Below are positions 33,594 to 41,148 of a stretch of DNA of 45,972 bases, piece after piece; within the stretch, counting starts at the first letter, position 1; the number at the start of each line of letters is the position of its first letter. Under the pieces are notes generated by a model. The model searched no databases, was not told the DNA's origin, and saw nothing but the letters and a program-made list of their open reading frames with translations. The stretch is taken from assembly GCA_045657105.1 (NCBI GenBank), contig JAZOSN010000069.1, positions 1 through 45,972 of the forward strand, given 5' to 3'. Origin of the DNA: SIG672 sp045657105 (GTDB taxonomy: Bacteria; Bacillota; Clostridia; Oscillospirales; CAG-272). A program made the translations under genes and the position numbers.

Positions 33594-34532
33594 TTAATAA
33601 TGCACGCGCTTCTTGCTGACCGCAGAGTTGATCATCGTGACAACAAGAATTATGCCGAAAAGTATAAGTGCCGCCGCACTTGCGGTGCCGTGTGAGTTGG
33701 TTCCGAGTGAGTCGTAGATAAATCCTACCATGGTATTAAGTCTGCCCGCATCGTGAACAGGTCCCATATTGTCGCCGAATATACCGATTATGCTCGAATA
33801 TTCCTTAAATCCGCCAATAAAGCCTGTGATAACTACGTATGCGATCATGGGAGAAAGCAGCGGAACGGTGATCTTTGAGAACACGCGTCTTCTGCTCGTT
33901 CCGTCAACCTTAGCCGCGTCGTAATACTGCTTATTGATGCTTTGAAGACCGCCAAGCAGGACGAGGATCTTGAAAGGAAGCGCGTTCCAAACGATATAAA
34001 CTATCATTACCGCTATGTTAGCCCAATATTCCGAGCCCTGATTTATCCAGTTGATCGGATCGCCGCCGAAGAACATAATAACGTTATTGACTATTCCCCA
34101 AGAGTCTGCATAATCTCCGGAAGGTCTAAGACCGATGATATTGAACATTGCCGCAAATACCATTCCTATTGCGATGGAGTTGGTAACGTAGGGCAGGAAG
34201 AATATCGTTTGAAGGAATTTCTGCAAGGGTTTAATGGAGTTAAGCGCAACCGCGATGAGAAGCGCAAGAATAGTTGAGATCGGTACAGTGGCAACACAGA
34301 GTATAGCGGTGTTTTTAAGACAGGTCAGAAAACGCTTGTATCCGATAACACGCTTGAAATTATCGATACCGAATTCAAACGTAGCGCCGCCTGCCGCCAT
34401 ATTTGCGCTATATCCGTTCTGGAATGCCATTATTACGGTATTGATGATAGGCCATACGGTAAACACCAACAACAAAATGATAGCAGGTGAAAGATACAGC
34501 CATACTTTCCATTTGTTTTTGCTTTCTACCAT
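33594..34532 (-). CDS. CUT1 ABC transporter permease (UgpA/MalF type)
   Basis: The 312-residue protein has six hydrophobic helices, starting LYLSPAIILLLVFTVWPII. The EAA motif is YYDAAKVDGTSRRRVFSKITVPLLSP. The FFLPYVTNSIAIGMVFAAMF segment is usual for the first CUT1 permease. Its start lies one base after the ATPase stop, so the four transporter genes are tightly coupled. Together with the second permease it should form the membrane channel. Confidence 0.93.
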   Translation of the reverse strand: MVESKNKWKVWLYLSPAIILLLVFTVWPIINTVIMAFQNGYSANMAAGGATFEFGIDNFKRVIGYKRFLTCLKNTAILCVATVPISTILALLIAVALNSIKPLQKFLQTIFFLPYVTNSIAIGMVFAAMFNIIGLRPSGDYADSWGIVNNVIMFFGGDPINWINQGSEYWANIAVMIVYIVWNALPFKILVLLGGLQSINKQYYDAAKVDGTSRRRVFSKITVPLLSPMIAYVVITGFIGGFKEYSSIIGIFGDNMGPVHDAGRLNTMVGFIYDSLGTNSHGTASAAALILFGIILVVTMINSAVSKKRVHY

Positions 34533-34533
34533 A

Positions 34534-35631
34534 TTACTTCACCTCGAAATAGATTCTGCTTTCGTCTTCTTTCGAGAAAAGGAAGACCTTATGTGCTTTA
34601 AGCGAATAGCTTACGGTTTCGCCTGCTGCAACCTTATTGTCTGCATTGATTATCGAACGGATAACAGGGTTTACAGACGCCTCGTGGGTAGAAACCACGC
34701 TAACGTCGCGTCCCATTACCTCAACGCTGTTAAGTCCGCATACGAGAGGTCCGTTCTCGTCGAGAGTGAAGCCCTCGGGTCTGATACCTACGGTAACGTC
34801 CTGAGGAGCAACTCCGGGAGTGTCAAGCACTGCGGCGTCGCCTATGTAGAGCTTTTCGCCCTCTACTCTTCCGTTGAATACGTTGATCGGAGGAGTTCCG
34901 AGGAACTTTGCAACAAAGAGGTTGGTAGGATCGTCATAAACGTCCTGAGGCGCACCCGTCTGCTGTACTACGCCGAGCTTCATAACTACGATCATATCAG
35001 AGATACTCATAGCCTCTTCCTGGTCGTGGGTTACGAAGATCGTGGTAATTCCGGTTTCCTTCTGAATTCTTCTGATCTCTTCTCTGGTTTGAAGTCTGAG
35101 GCGTGCATCGAGGTTGGAGAGCGGCTCGTCAAGCAGAAGCACCTTGGGCATCTTAACGAGAGCTCTTGCGATAGCAACTCTCTGCTGCTGACCGCCCGAA
35201 AGCTCGCTCGGCTTTCTGTCCATAAGCTCGTCGATCTGAACGAGCTTTGCCGCGTTATACGCGCGTTCGATCATTTCGTTTTTACCAAGCTTATCTGCGC
35301 CTTTCAGGTTTTGAAGCGGGAACATAATGTTCTGCTTAACCGTCATATGAGGATAGAGCGCGTAGTTCTGGAATACAAGACCAACTCCTCTGTTCTCTGC
35401 CGACAGTTCGGTAACGTCGTCATCGCCGAAGAAGATCTGTCCTCCCGAAGGCTTCTGGAGTCCGCTTATCATATAAAGCGTAGTGCTCTTTCCGCAGCCC
35501 GAAGGACCGAGAAGTCCGATAAGCTTTCCGTCGGGAATAGTAAAGGTGAAATCGTTTACCGCAACTACTTCATCGCCCTTCTTACTGCGCGAAGGAAATA
35601 TTTTGGTAAGATTTTGCAAAACAACTTTCAT
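34534..35631 (-). CDS. CUT1 ABC transporter ATPase (UgpC/MsmK type)
   Basis: The 365-residue ATPase has Walker A GPSGCGKS (residues 42-49), the Q-loop at FQNYALYPHMTV, signature LSGGQQQ (144-150), Walker B VLLLDEP and the H-loop His202 in FVTHDQEEAM. A C-terminal TOBE/MalK regulatory domain follows (from about residue 235, FNGRVEGEKLYIG). Encoding a dedicated ATPase in the operon is unusual for CUT1 systems of Gram-positives, which often share one MsmK. It starts 74 bases after the RDD gene with AAGGAAAGG upstream. Confidence 0.95.
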   Translation of the reverse strand: MKVVLQNLTKIFPSRSKKGDEVVAVNDFTFTIPDGKLIGLLGPSGCGKSTTLYMISGLQKPSGGQIFFGDDDVTELSAENRGVGLVFQNYALYPHMTVKQNIMFPLQNLKGADKLGKNEMIERAYNAAKLVQIDELMDRKPSELSGGQQQRVAIARALVKMPKVLLLDEPLSNLDARLRLQTREEIRRIQKETGITTIFVTHDQEEAMSISDMIVVMKLGVVQQTGAPQDVYDDPTNLFVAKFLGTPPINVFNGRVEGEKLYIGDAAVLDTPGVAPQDVTVGIRPEGFTLDENGPLVCGLNSVEVMGRDVSVVSTHEASVNPVIRSIINADNKVAAGETVSYSLKAHKVFLFSKEDESRIYFEVK

Positions 35632-35705
35632 TTTGTTTTTTCCTTTCCTTGTTGTTTATGTAAATAAATTTTAAAACAAATTTAATTGCTTTCGTATTTT
35701 AAAGA

Positions 35706-36464
35706 TCAGTATTCTTTATTTTCGGCCTGCTCCGCATGAATTCTCTTCTTGTATTCGAGAAGCTCTTCGGGAGTATCGAATATCATCTGGCTTGCCATAT
35801 CGACCGTAACGGTACACGAGAGCTTGTCGTGAAGAAGCGTGTGCGCCTTGGTCGAAATTACCATAACGAGCTCAATAATAAGGAGTCCTATGATAACAAA
35901 GGTGCCTTCAATGCCCATAAAACCGAAAAATATCATAACGACTATCAGTACCGGAATCATAGTTTCGATAGTATATTTTCCGAGAATCGTCCTTACAAAG
36001 AGGATAAGCGGAGAGATTTTCACTCCGTCCTCGCGCATAAGTCCGATAGCGAATATCTTTTTGCCGAGAGTTTGTCCGTTTTTTAAAAGAAGCGGAACCA
36101 AAAACTCAGTCAAAAGATACCCGACAAGAATACTGAAAGTTATTATGATAAGAGTAAGATTCATAATCATAGTATAGGTATAGCTTACCTCTTTATCTTG
36201 CGAAACAGCTTTAATCGCGCTATCGTACGCACTCTTTGCCTCCTGACTGAGTGCATCATACTCCGCAGAGGTAATATCAAGCTCTACACCGTACTGCTCG
36301 CCGTATTTTTCATACGAAGCAGTGAGGCGGTCGGTATAAGAGTCGTATCCGAGAACAGAGGTCAAAATATACGCTACGCCTATCACGACGATAATAAGCA
36401 TAATGAAATCAAACAGTGCGGCAGAAATTCTTTTCCACATACTTGCTTTTTGAAGATCGTACAT
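35706..36464 (-). CDS. RDD family membrane protein
   Basis: The 252-residue protein has the RDD start MWKRISAALFDFIMLIIVVIG, where Arg12 and Asp19 are the family residues. There are four to five membrane helices with a large outside loop (about 40-85) rich in Tyr, Ser and Asp. GQTLGKKIFAIGLMREDG and HDKLSCTVTV near the end are also typical. RDD proteins are of unclear function; some move ions. GGAGGAG precedes the ATG and a strong promoter lies upstream. With 74 bases and no terminator before the ABC ATPase, it may head the transporter and nuclease transcript. Confidence 0.88.
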   Translation of the reverse strand: MYDLQKASMWKRISAALFDFIMLIIVVIGVAYILTSVLGYDSYTDRLTASYEKYGEQYGVELDITSAEYDALSQEAKSAYDSAIKAVSQDKEVSYTYTMIMNLTLIIITFSILVGYLLTEFLVPLLLKNGQTLGKKIFAIGLMREDGVKISPLILFVRTILGKYTIETMIPVLIVVMIFFGFMGIEGTFVIIGLLIIELVMVISTKAHTLLHDKLSCTVTVDMASQMIFDTPEELLEYKKRIHAEQAENKEY

Positions 36465-36534
36465 TTTTCTCCTCCTCTCCGAGTATTGATATTAGTATTT
36501 AGCATAACTTTAAAGAGCATAATTATACATCGTT

Positions 36535-36564
36535 ATTATACCACTAATACTATATAAAAAACAA
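36535..36564 (-). promoter_or_regulatory. Promoter of the RDD gene and probably of the ABC/nuclease operon
   Basis: On the minus strand TTGTTT (36559-36564), an 18-base spacer and a perfect TATAAT (36535-36540) preceded by TGG. Confidence 0.75.
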
Positions 36565-36659
36565 GTCTTTTTTGCAGAAATAATTCATTTTCGACATTTT
36601 TCACAATTATTTAATATTATTTTCGTCACTTTGTTCGAACGAGCCGCCGATATAAATTT

Positions 36660-36694
36660 AAAAACGGTCGAACCTTATCGGTCCGACCGTTTTT
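36660..36694. terminator. Terminator of the 735-residue lipoprotein operon
   Basis: AAAAACGGTCG (36660-36670) pairs with CGACCGTTTTT (36684-36694) around a 13-base loop, 20 bases beyond the stop at 36715. The A/T flanks allow activity in both directions. Confidence 0.87.
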
Positions 36695-36714
36695 TAGTTT
36701 TTTTAAGCCTATTC

Positions 36715-38922
36715 TTAGTTGTGATAGAGCTCGAATACTACCGACAGACCGCCCTGAGTAAGGGTGACCGTCTTTGCCGAAGCGAACGCTCCTACGAGTG
36801 CCGCGTGGCTTGCATCGGTACCGAGCGCATTACCTGCAAGATCTACGAAGGTAGTTCCGTTAAAGTAGATCGACTGAGGCGCGCCGTTTGCATCGGTTAC
36901 AGTGAAGAAGGGAGGCATCTGCGATCCCATAGCCTGTGCATACTCAGAGATCTGTTTGAGCGTTACCCAGTGTATGTTCTCTGCGCTCTGAAATCTGTTC
37001 ATTCCGTCGCCGTCGAAGGAGAGAGCGCCCTGTGCGCCAAGACCTGTAACGATTTCGGTAGCATCATCTCCTGATGCCATAATGAGTCCCATAACGTTCA
37101 TCTTGCCCGAAGCATCAACGATATTGCCGATACCTGCCATCTGGAGTCCCTGTCCGAGTCCCTTAATGCTACCAACGATAGAATTTGCATTTACCGCGGT
37201 AAACCAGATCTCTTCTCCGGTAACGCTCGTCTTGATTATCGAGTCGGTAACGGTAACGGTCGGGTGACGTCCTTCGTCTATAACGCTCGATGCGATGATA
37301 ACAGGACCGCCGCAGCCCTCGAAGCAGGACTTATCAACGATAAGAGCGGAGTCGCCCCAGCAGAACGCTACGTTCTGGTAGGAGTCAAAGCACTTGGAGC
37401 TATTTACAGTCATATTGCCTCCGCTTGTGGGGAAATATGTGATGAAGGTAGAGTTACCGATCATATTGTTGATGGTAGTTTCAGATCCGATGTCGTTTTT
37501 GATGAATATAAGTCCGCCTGCCGAAGCAAGGTTTTCATTTGCATCAACGAGGTTATCTCTCTTTGCATTACCGTTTATCGCGAGATTGTTGATGGTAAGA
37601 TTCAGAACATCGGCGGGATTGGGATTATCCGCGTAAGCAGCTCTGTCCTTCGTTTCAAAAACGAAGAGAGTGGAGTTCGAGAAGTCAGAGCCGTAGTCCT
37701 TCTCTGCGTCCTTACCGAACACTGCGGGAGATGCAACGAGGGGGAATTCTCTTGCATTGAGAGCGAAGAAATTTCCTTCGATAACGAAGCTTTCCTTATC
37801 GTGACGCTCGTAAACGTGCGTCCAGTCTTTAAGGAATTTTGTACCCGCGGGTACTGTAACGGTTTCGGAAGTATTAGTTACGTTAGTATATACTACATCT
37901 CTGTCGGTAGTGTAGAAATACGATGCGGGAACGTCGTCGGCGGTAAGCTTGATATTAGCGTGAAGAACAACACCCGAAACGTCGAGATCGGAAATACCGT
38001 GTGCGGTCTTGATGTCGTTCCATTCGTCATTGACGTTATCAATAACTGCAAGCTGCCATGCCTCGTAAACGTTATACGCCGCAATTACGTTTGCCTCAAC
38101 TACTACGGGATTAAAGGGAGTAGTCGTGATATAGCGGTCCTCGGAAGGAAGAACCGAGATCTTTACCTTCTTCCCTGCCGCGTCGTTTGAGAACTGATAC
38201 GTACCCTTGTAGGTATCTACGACAGCGATAAGAGTTTCTCCGTCATAGTAAGAAACAGAGTTACCCTCGCCCGCTTTCTTGGTGAGTGCTACGTACGCGC
38301 CGTCCTTTTCAAGGGAGATCTCAACTACCGAGTAGAACTCGTTAAGCTCTCTTACGCTATCGTCGTCTGCGAGTACGGCAAACTGAGGATTAAACTTAAA
38401 CTCGTTCTCGTTACCGACAACATAAGTCTTGGCGCCGAGAGCGAACTGTCCGAAGAATCCCGCGTCGCCGTAAGCAAGTTTACCTGCATCGGCGTTCGAG
38501 GAGTCGAACTGAGTCATCGACTGCGGCTTCTCGAACTGAACCGCGATAAGAGGCGATCCGTCGTCTGCGCCCGAGGTAACGGTGATCTTGACCTTGGTTT
38601 CCTGCTTCTTATTAAGGTTAGGGTCGTTAAAGGATACGCTTACTTCCTTTTCGCCTACGGTAGCGGTAATATCGTCTGCATAGGTGATGGTAAGCTCGTC
38701 ATAAGTGTAGGTCTTGTTAAGGCCTTCGTCGGAATACTTGGCATAAGCCTTAATACCCGAAAAGTCTACTGCTTCTCCGACAATGTAACTTGTCTTGATG
38801 GTCGTGCGGTCTACGGTGAACGATTCAAGTTTAAGTGAACCGCCGCAGGCTGCAAATGCGGTGAGTGTCATAGCAAGAACTGCTATAATTGCGATGATTT
38901 TTACAAAATTGCCACGTTTCAT
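36715..38922 (-). CDS. Large lipoprotein with Ig-like N-terminus and probable beta-helix
   Basis: The 735-residue protein has a lipobox AFAAC (Cys26). Residues about 30-118 are a bacterial Ig-like domain of the type LESFTVDRTTIKTSYIVGEAVDFSGIKAY. The middle (about 400-600) has the spacing of a right-handed parallel beta-helix, with short strands rich in Asn, Val and Ile (LNLTINNLAINGNA, TTINNMIGNSTFIT, NMTVNSSKCFDSYQNVAFCWGDSALIVDKSCFEGCGG, TVTVTDSIIKTS). Four Cys residues cluster there. No catalytic residues stand out. It follows the 172-residue anchored protein by 4 bases and ends the ABC cassette. Binding or processing of a surface polymer is a guess. Confidence 0.75.
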   Translation of the reverse strand: MKRGNFVKIIAIIAVLAMTLTAFAACGGSLKLESFTVDRTTIKTSYIVGEAVDFSGIKAYAKYSDEGLNKTYTYDELTITYADDITATVGEKEVSVSFNDPNLNKKQETKVKITVTSGADDGSPLIAVQFEKPQSMTQFDSSNADAGKLAYGDAGFFGQFALGAKTYVVGNENEFKFNPQFAVLADDDSVRELNEFYSVVEISLEKDGAYVALTKKAGEGNSVSYYDGETLIAVVDTYKGTYQFSNDAAGKKVKISVLPSEDRYITTTPFNPVVVEANVIAAYNVYEAWQLAVIDNVNDEWNDIKTAHGISDLDVSGVVLHANIKLTADDVPASYFYTTDRDVVYTNVTNTSETVTVPAGTKFLKDWTHVYERHDKESFVIEGNFFALNAREFPLVASPAVFGKDAEKDYGSDFSNSTLFVFETKDRAAYADNPNPADVLNLTINNLAINGNAKRDNLVDANENLASAGGLIFIKNDIGSETTINNMIGNSTFITYFPTSGGNMTVNSSKCFDSYQNVAFCWGDSALIVDKSCFEGCGGPVIIASSVIDEGRHPTVTVTDSIIKTSVTGEEIWFTAVNANSIVGSIKGLGQGLQMAGIGNIVDASGKMNVMGLIMASGDDATEIVTGLGAQGALSFDGDGMNRFQSAENIHWVTLKQISEYAQAMGSQMPPFFTVTDANGAPQSIYFNGTTFVDLAGNALGTDASHAALVGAFASAKTVTLTQGGLSVVFELYHN

Positions 38923-38926
38923 TTTG

Positions 38927-39445
38927 TCAGTCCTCCTGAGCGATGTTTGTATTTTTGGGAATTCTGCCCATTATAACAATCTGAGTGCTCTCATTCGAGC
39001 CGTCGATTGCTTTGACGGTAATTGTGATTGCTCTGTTCGGTTGCAGGAAAACGAAGGTATGCGAGAGCTCGTGGAATACCACTGCGCCCTCCATTGCTTC
39101 CATGTCGTACTCAAACTTAACACCCGTTTCGTCTGCAAGATGAGGCAATACCTCATAGTTAATCTGTACCGCATTCGGATTGGTAATTATACTGCTGTCG
39201 TCCGACGTATACGGATGATTTTCAGATGCCGGTATAAAATCAAATATAAACAGAGCGTTTCCGTGAAGGCTTTGCTTTGCTTCAAGTGTTACAGGATTTT
39301 TATTCTGAACGGTTATACTGTTGCAGACAATGCTATTAACGTATGTGACTCCGTCAAAGGTCTTAACCTCAAGTCCGAAGAAATTAACCACGGCAATAGA
39401 GGCAACGTAAACCACAAGGATAATAATAACTATTGTTTTTTTCAT
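38927..39445 (-). CDS. Single-helix anchored extracytoplasmic protein
   Basis: The 172-residue protein has one N-terminal membrane helix (about residues 4-23, IVIIILVVYVASIAVVNFF) without a lipobox Cys, then an outside domain with mostly beta strands. It contains a HELSHTFVFLQPNRAITITVKAIDG stretch; HELSH resembles a zinc HExxH motif but lies in a beta-rich context and is probably chance. Its ATG shares one base with the stop of the permease gene (TAATG), so the two are coupled. I do not recognise the family. It is best seen as an accessory subunit of the ABC system. Confidence 0.65.
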   Translation of the reverse strand: MKKTIVIIILVVYVASIAVVNFFGLEVKTFDGVTYVNSIVCNSITVQNKNPVTLEAKQSLHGNALFIFDFIPASENHPYTSDDSSIITNPNAVQINYEVLPHLADETGVKFEYDMEAMEGAVVFHELSHTFVFLQPNRAITITVKAIDGSNESTQIVIMGRIPKNTNIAQED

Positions 39446-41148
39446 TATTGCTTCTCCTTGTAAAACGCTTTGATCTTTGAAAGGAAGGTGAATATTTTAA
39501 GTGCGGCACAAGCCACCGAAACAACCGCCATCTTCACCCACGCGCCGAAGTCGGGACGCGACGAGAGGAAGAGTGCTATAACAAACACTCCGATCGAAAT
39601 TACAACGGCAGAAATGCCCGATTTCGATTCATTGGGATTGTTCGCCTGATCGTTAAAGGTAGCATACTGCTCATACTGCGGATTCATAATATCGCTTTCC
39701 GCGGAAGAAAACATATGTGCAATATAGACGCCGTAGACGATGATCGCTATCATAATAGCATCGGGATTTGAAAGATCCGACTCGATTGCGAAAATATTTA
39801 CCGTGAATATAACACCGACGAGCGCGATAAGCATATTGAATGCGAGCTTTGAAATAAGAAGCGTCGCATACGGAGTGGGTTGAACCTTATTAAGATAAGA
39901 GCTCGATCCGTCACGGCTATAAACAGATGCGATGTCTATATTCGTCATCAGCAATATCAGAAGAATTACGAGGACGTTAAAGCATATAGTCATCTGAGTT
40001 CCGAGAAATCTCGTATTCATCGCAGAATACAGTTTATTGAGCAGATATATCGCCATCGGCATAATTACAACGAGTATTCCGCCGAGCTTTATAAACGCGT
40101 TCGAGCGAAGTCCTATTGTAAATTCTTTTCTGATAGCAGAAAGAACGGGCGGAAGCTTAGTATTCCTCTTTGCTCTGATAGTATTCTTCTTTTTGAATTC
40201 GAAGGGAGTTGATGCCATACGGCAGAAGAGCGGCTTTGAGCAGAGGAAGCAGAGCGCAAGAAGCAGTGCTCCGACTCCGACAAGGATAGCGAGGCTCGCA
40301 AGCGTATCCGAATGGAATATCACACTGGAAAGTCCGACGGTCTTACCGACTATAAGCTCGGTAAAGGCGTAGAGGAGTCCAAAGCTCTGAACGTAGTCCG
40401 AAAGAAAACCTTGGATCTGCCAATAGGTATTTCCCCAGCTTTCAATAAAGTTGATATTCTCCGGAATAAGTCCTATAAGCTTCCAGAGAAGAAGGATAGC
40501 GCCGCCTGCAAAGGCAATATACAGAATATATTGAAGGATCTTCTGTCTGCTCAGGAACATATATGCAAACATAGCGGGAATAGAGATCAGTGCCGCAAGC
40601 AGTACCGGGATTACCGATATGAGAGCAAACATAAGTATAAGCCAAGGATAGTAGTACAGAGCGTATCCCTTTACGAGTCCGTACGCTATAAACATCGGGA
40701 TCGTAAACATAAAATTCTTTCTGAACTCGTAAACGTAGTAGGTAGCGAGCTTTGAAAGGAATATAAGCGACGAGGTCGCGGGAAACGTAAGAAGTACGGT
40801 ATTATCTCTCGAAAAATAGAGCGATTTAACAAGTCCTATCGTGTCTGTGACAAGCGAGAGCATCAGCATTATCGAGAACACGAGCGACACGACCGAAACC
40901 GGAATATCATGCACGAGAGAGAAAAGTCCGAGTATCTTTACAAAATTGAATATTATGGTGATCACCGCGGTAATGGCGGCAAATTCGATAAGAAGCCAGA
41001 CGATCTTGAAAATAAGCTGCCTGGGGGATTTCAGGTATCCGAGATCCATCTTTTCTTTGAGTTGCATTTTTACAAGCGTTTTAAGCGCTCGCAGTCCTTC
41101 TCTGAAAGACTCTGCAAATCGTTCTTTTTTGATACTCGGTTTCGTCAT
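39445..41148 (-). CDS. ABC-2 type permease, polytopic membrane protein
   Basis: The 567-residue protein has about a dozen hydrophobic segments and begins with a basic cytosolic stretch (KERFAESFREGLRALKTLVKMQLKEKMDLG). Patterns such as VKSLYFSRDNTVLLTFPATSSLIFLSKL, and IASVYSRDGSSSYLNKVQPTPYATLLISKLAF near residue 400, are typical of large ABC exporter permeases of Firmicutes that cross the membrane twice six times. Its ATG overlaps the stop of the ATPase-fusion gene by four bases (ATGA). Substrate unknown; the downstream lipoprotein suggests export to, or modification at, the surface. Confidence 0.83.
   Translation of the reverse strand: MTKPSIKKERFAESFREGLRALKTLVKMQLKEKMDLGYLKSPRQLIFKIVWLLIEFAAITAVITIIFNFVKILGLFSLVHDIPVSVVSLVFSIMLMLSLVTDTIGLVKSLYFSRDNTVLLTFPATSSLIFLSKLATYYVYEFRKNFMFTIPMFIAYGLVKGYALYYYPWLILMFALISVIPVLLAALISIPAMFAYMFLSRQKILQYILYIAFAGGAILLLWKLIGLIPENINFIESWGNTYWQIQGFLSDYVQSFGLLYAFTELIVGKTVGLSSVIFHSDTLASLAILVGVGALLLALCFLCSKPLFCRMASTPFEFKKKNTIRAKRNTKLPPVLSAIRKEFTIGLRSNAFIKLGGILVVIMPMAIYLLNKLYSAMNTRFLGTQMTICFNVLVILLILLMTNIDIASVYSRDGSSSYLNKVQPTPYATLLISKLAFNMLIALVGVIFTVNIFAIESDLSNPDAIMIAIIVYGVYIAHMFSSAESDIMNPQYEQYATFNDQANNPNESKSGISAVVISIGVFVIALFLSSRPDFGAWVKMAVVSVACAALKIFTFLSKIKAFYKEKQ

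Noticed and set aside
31744..33597. 617-codon plus-strand open frame opposite the binding-protein and permease genes
   Set aside because: It is antisense to two clearly recognisable transporter genes, has no recognisable domain, and its composition is that of a mirror frame.
34234..35667. 477-codon plus-strand frame opposite the ABC ATPase
   Set aside because: It mirrors a gene with all ABC motifs; no ribosome binding site or family resemblance.
39060..39100. HELSH in the 172-residue protein as a zinc protease motif
   Set aside because: It sits in a short beta-rich domain without a third ligand or family resemblance.
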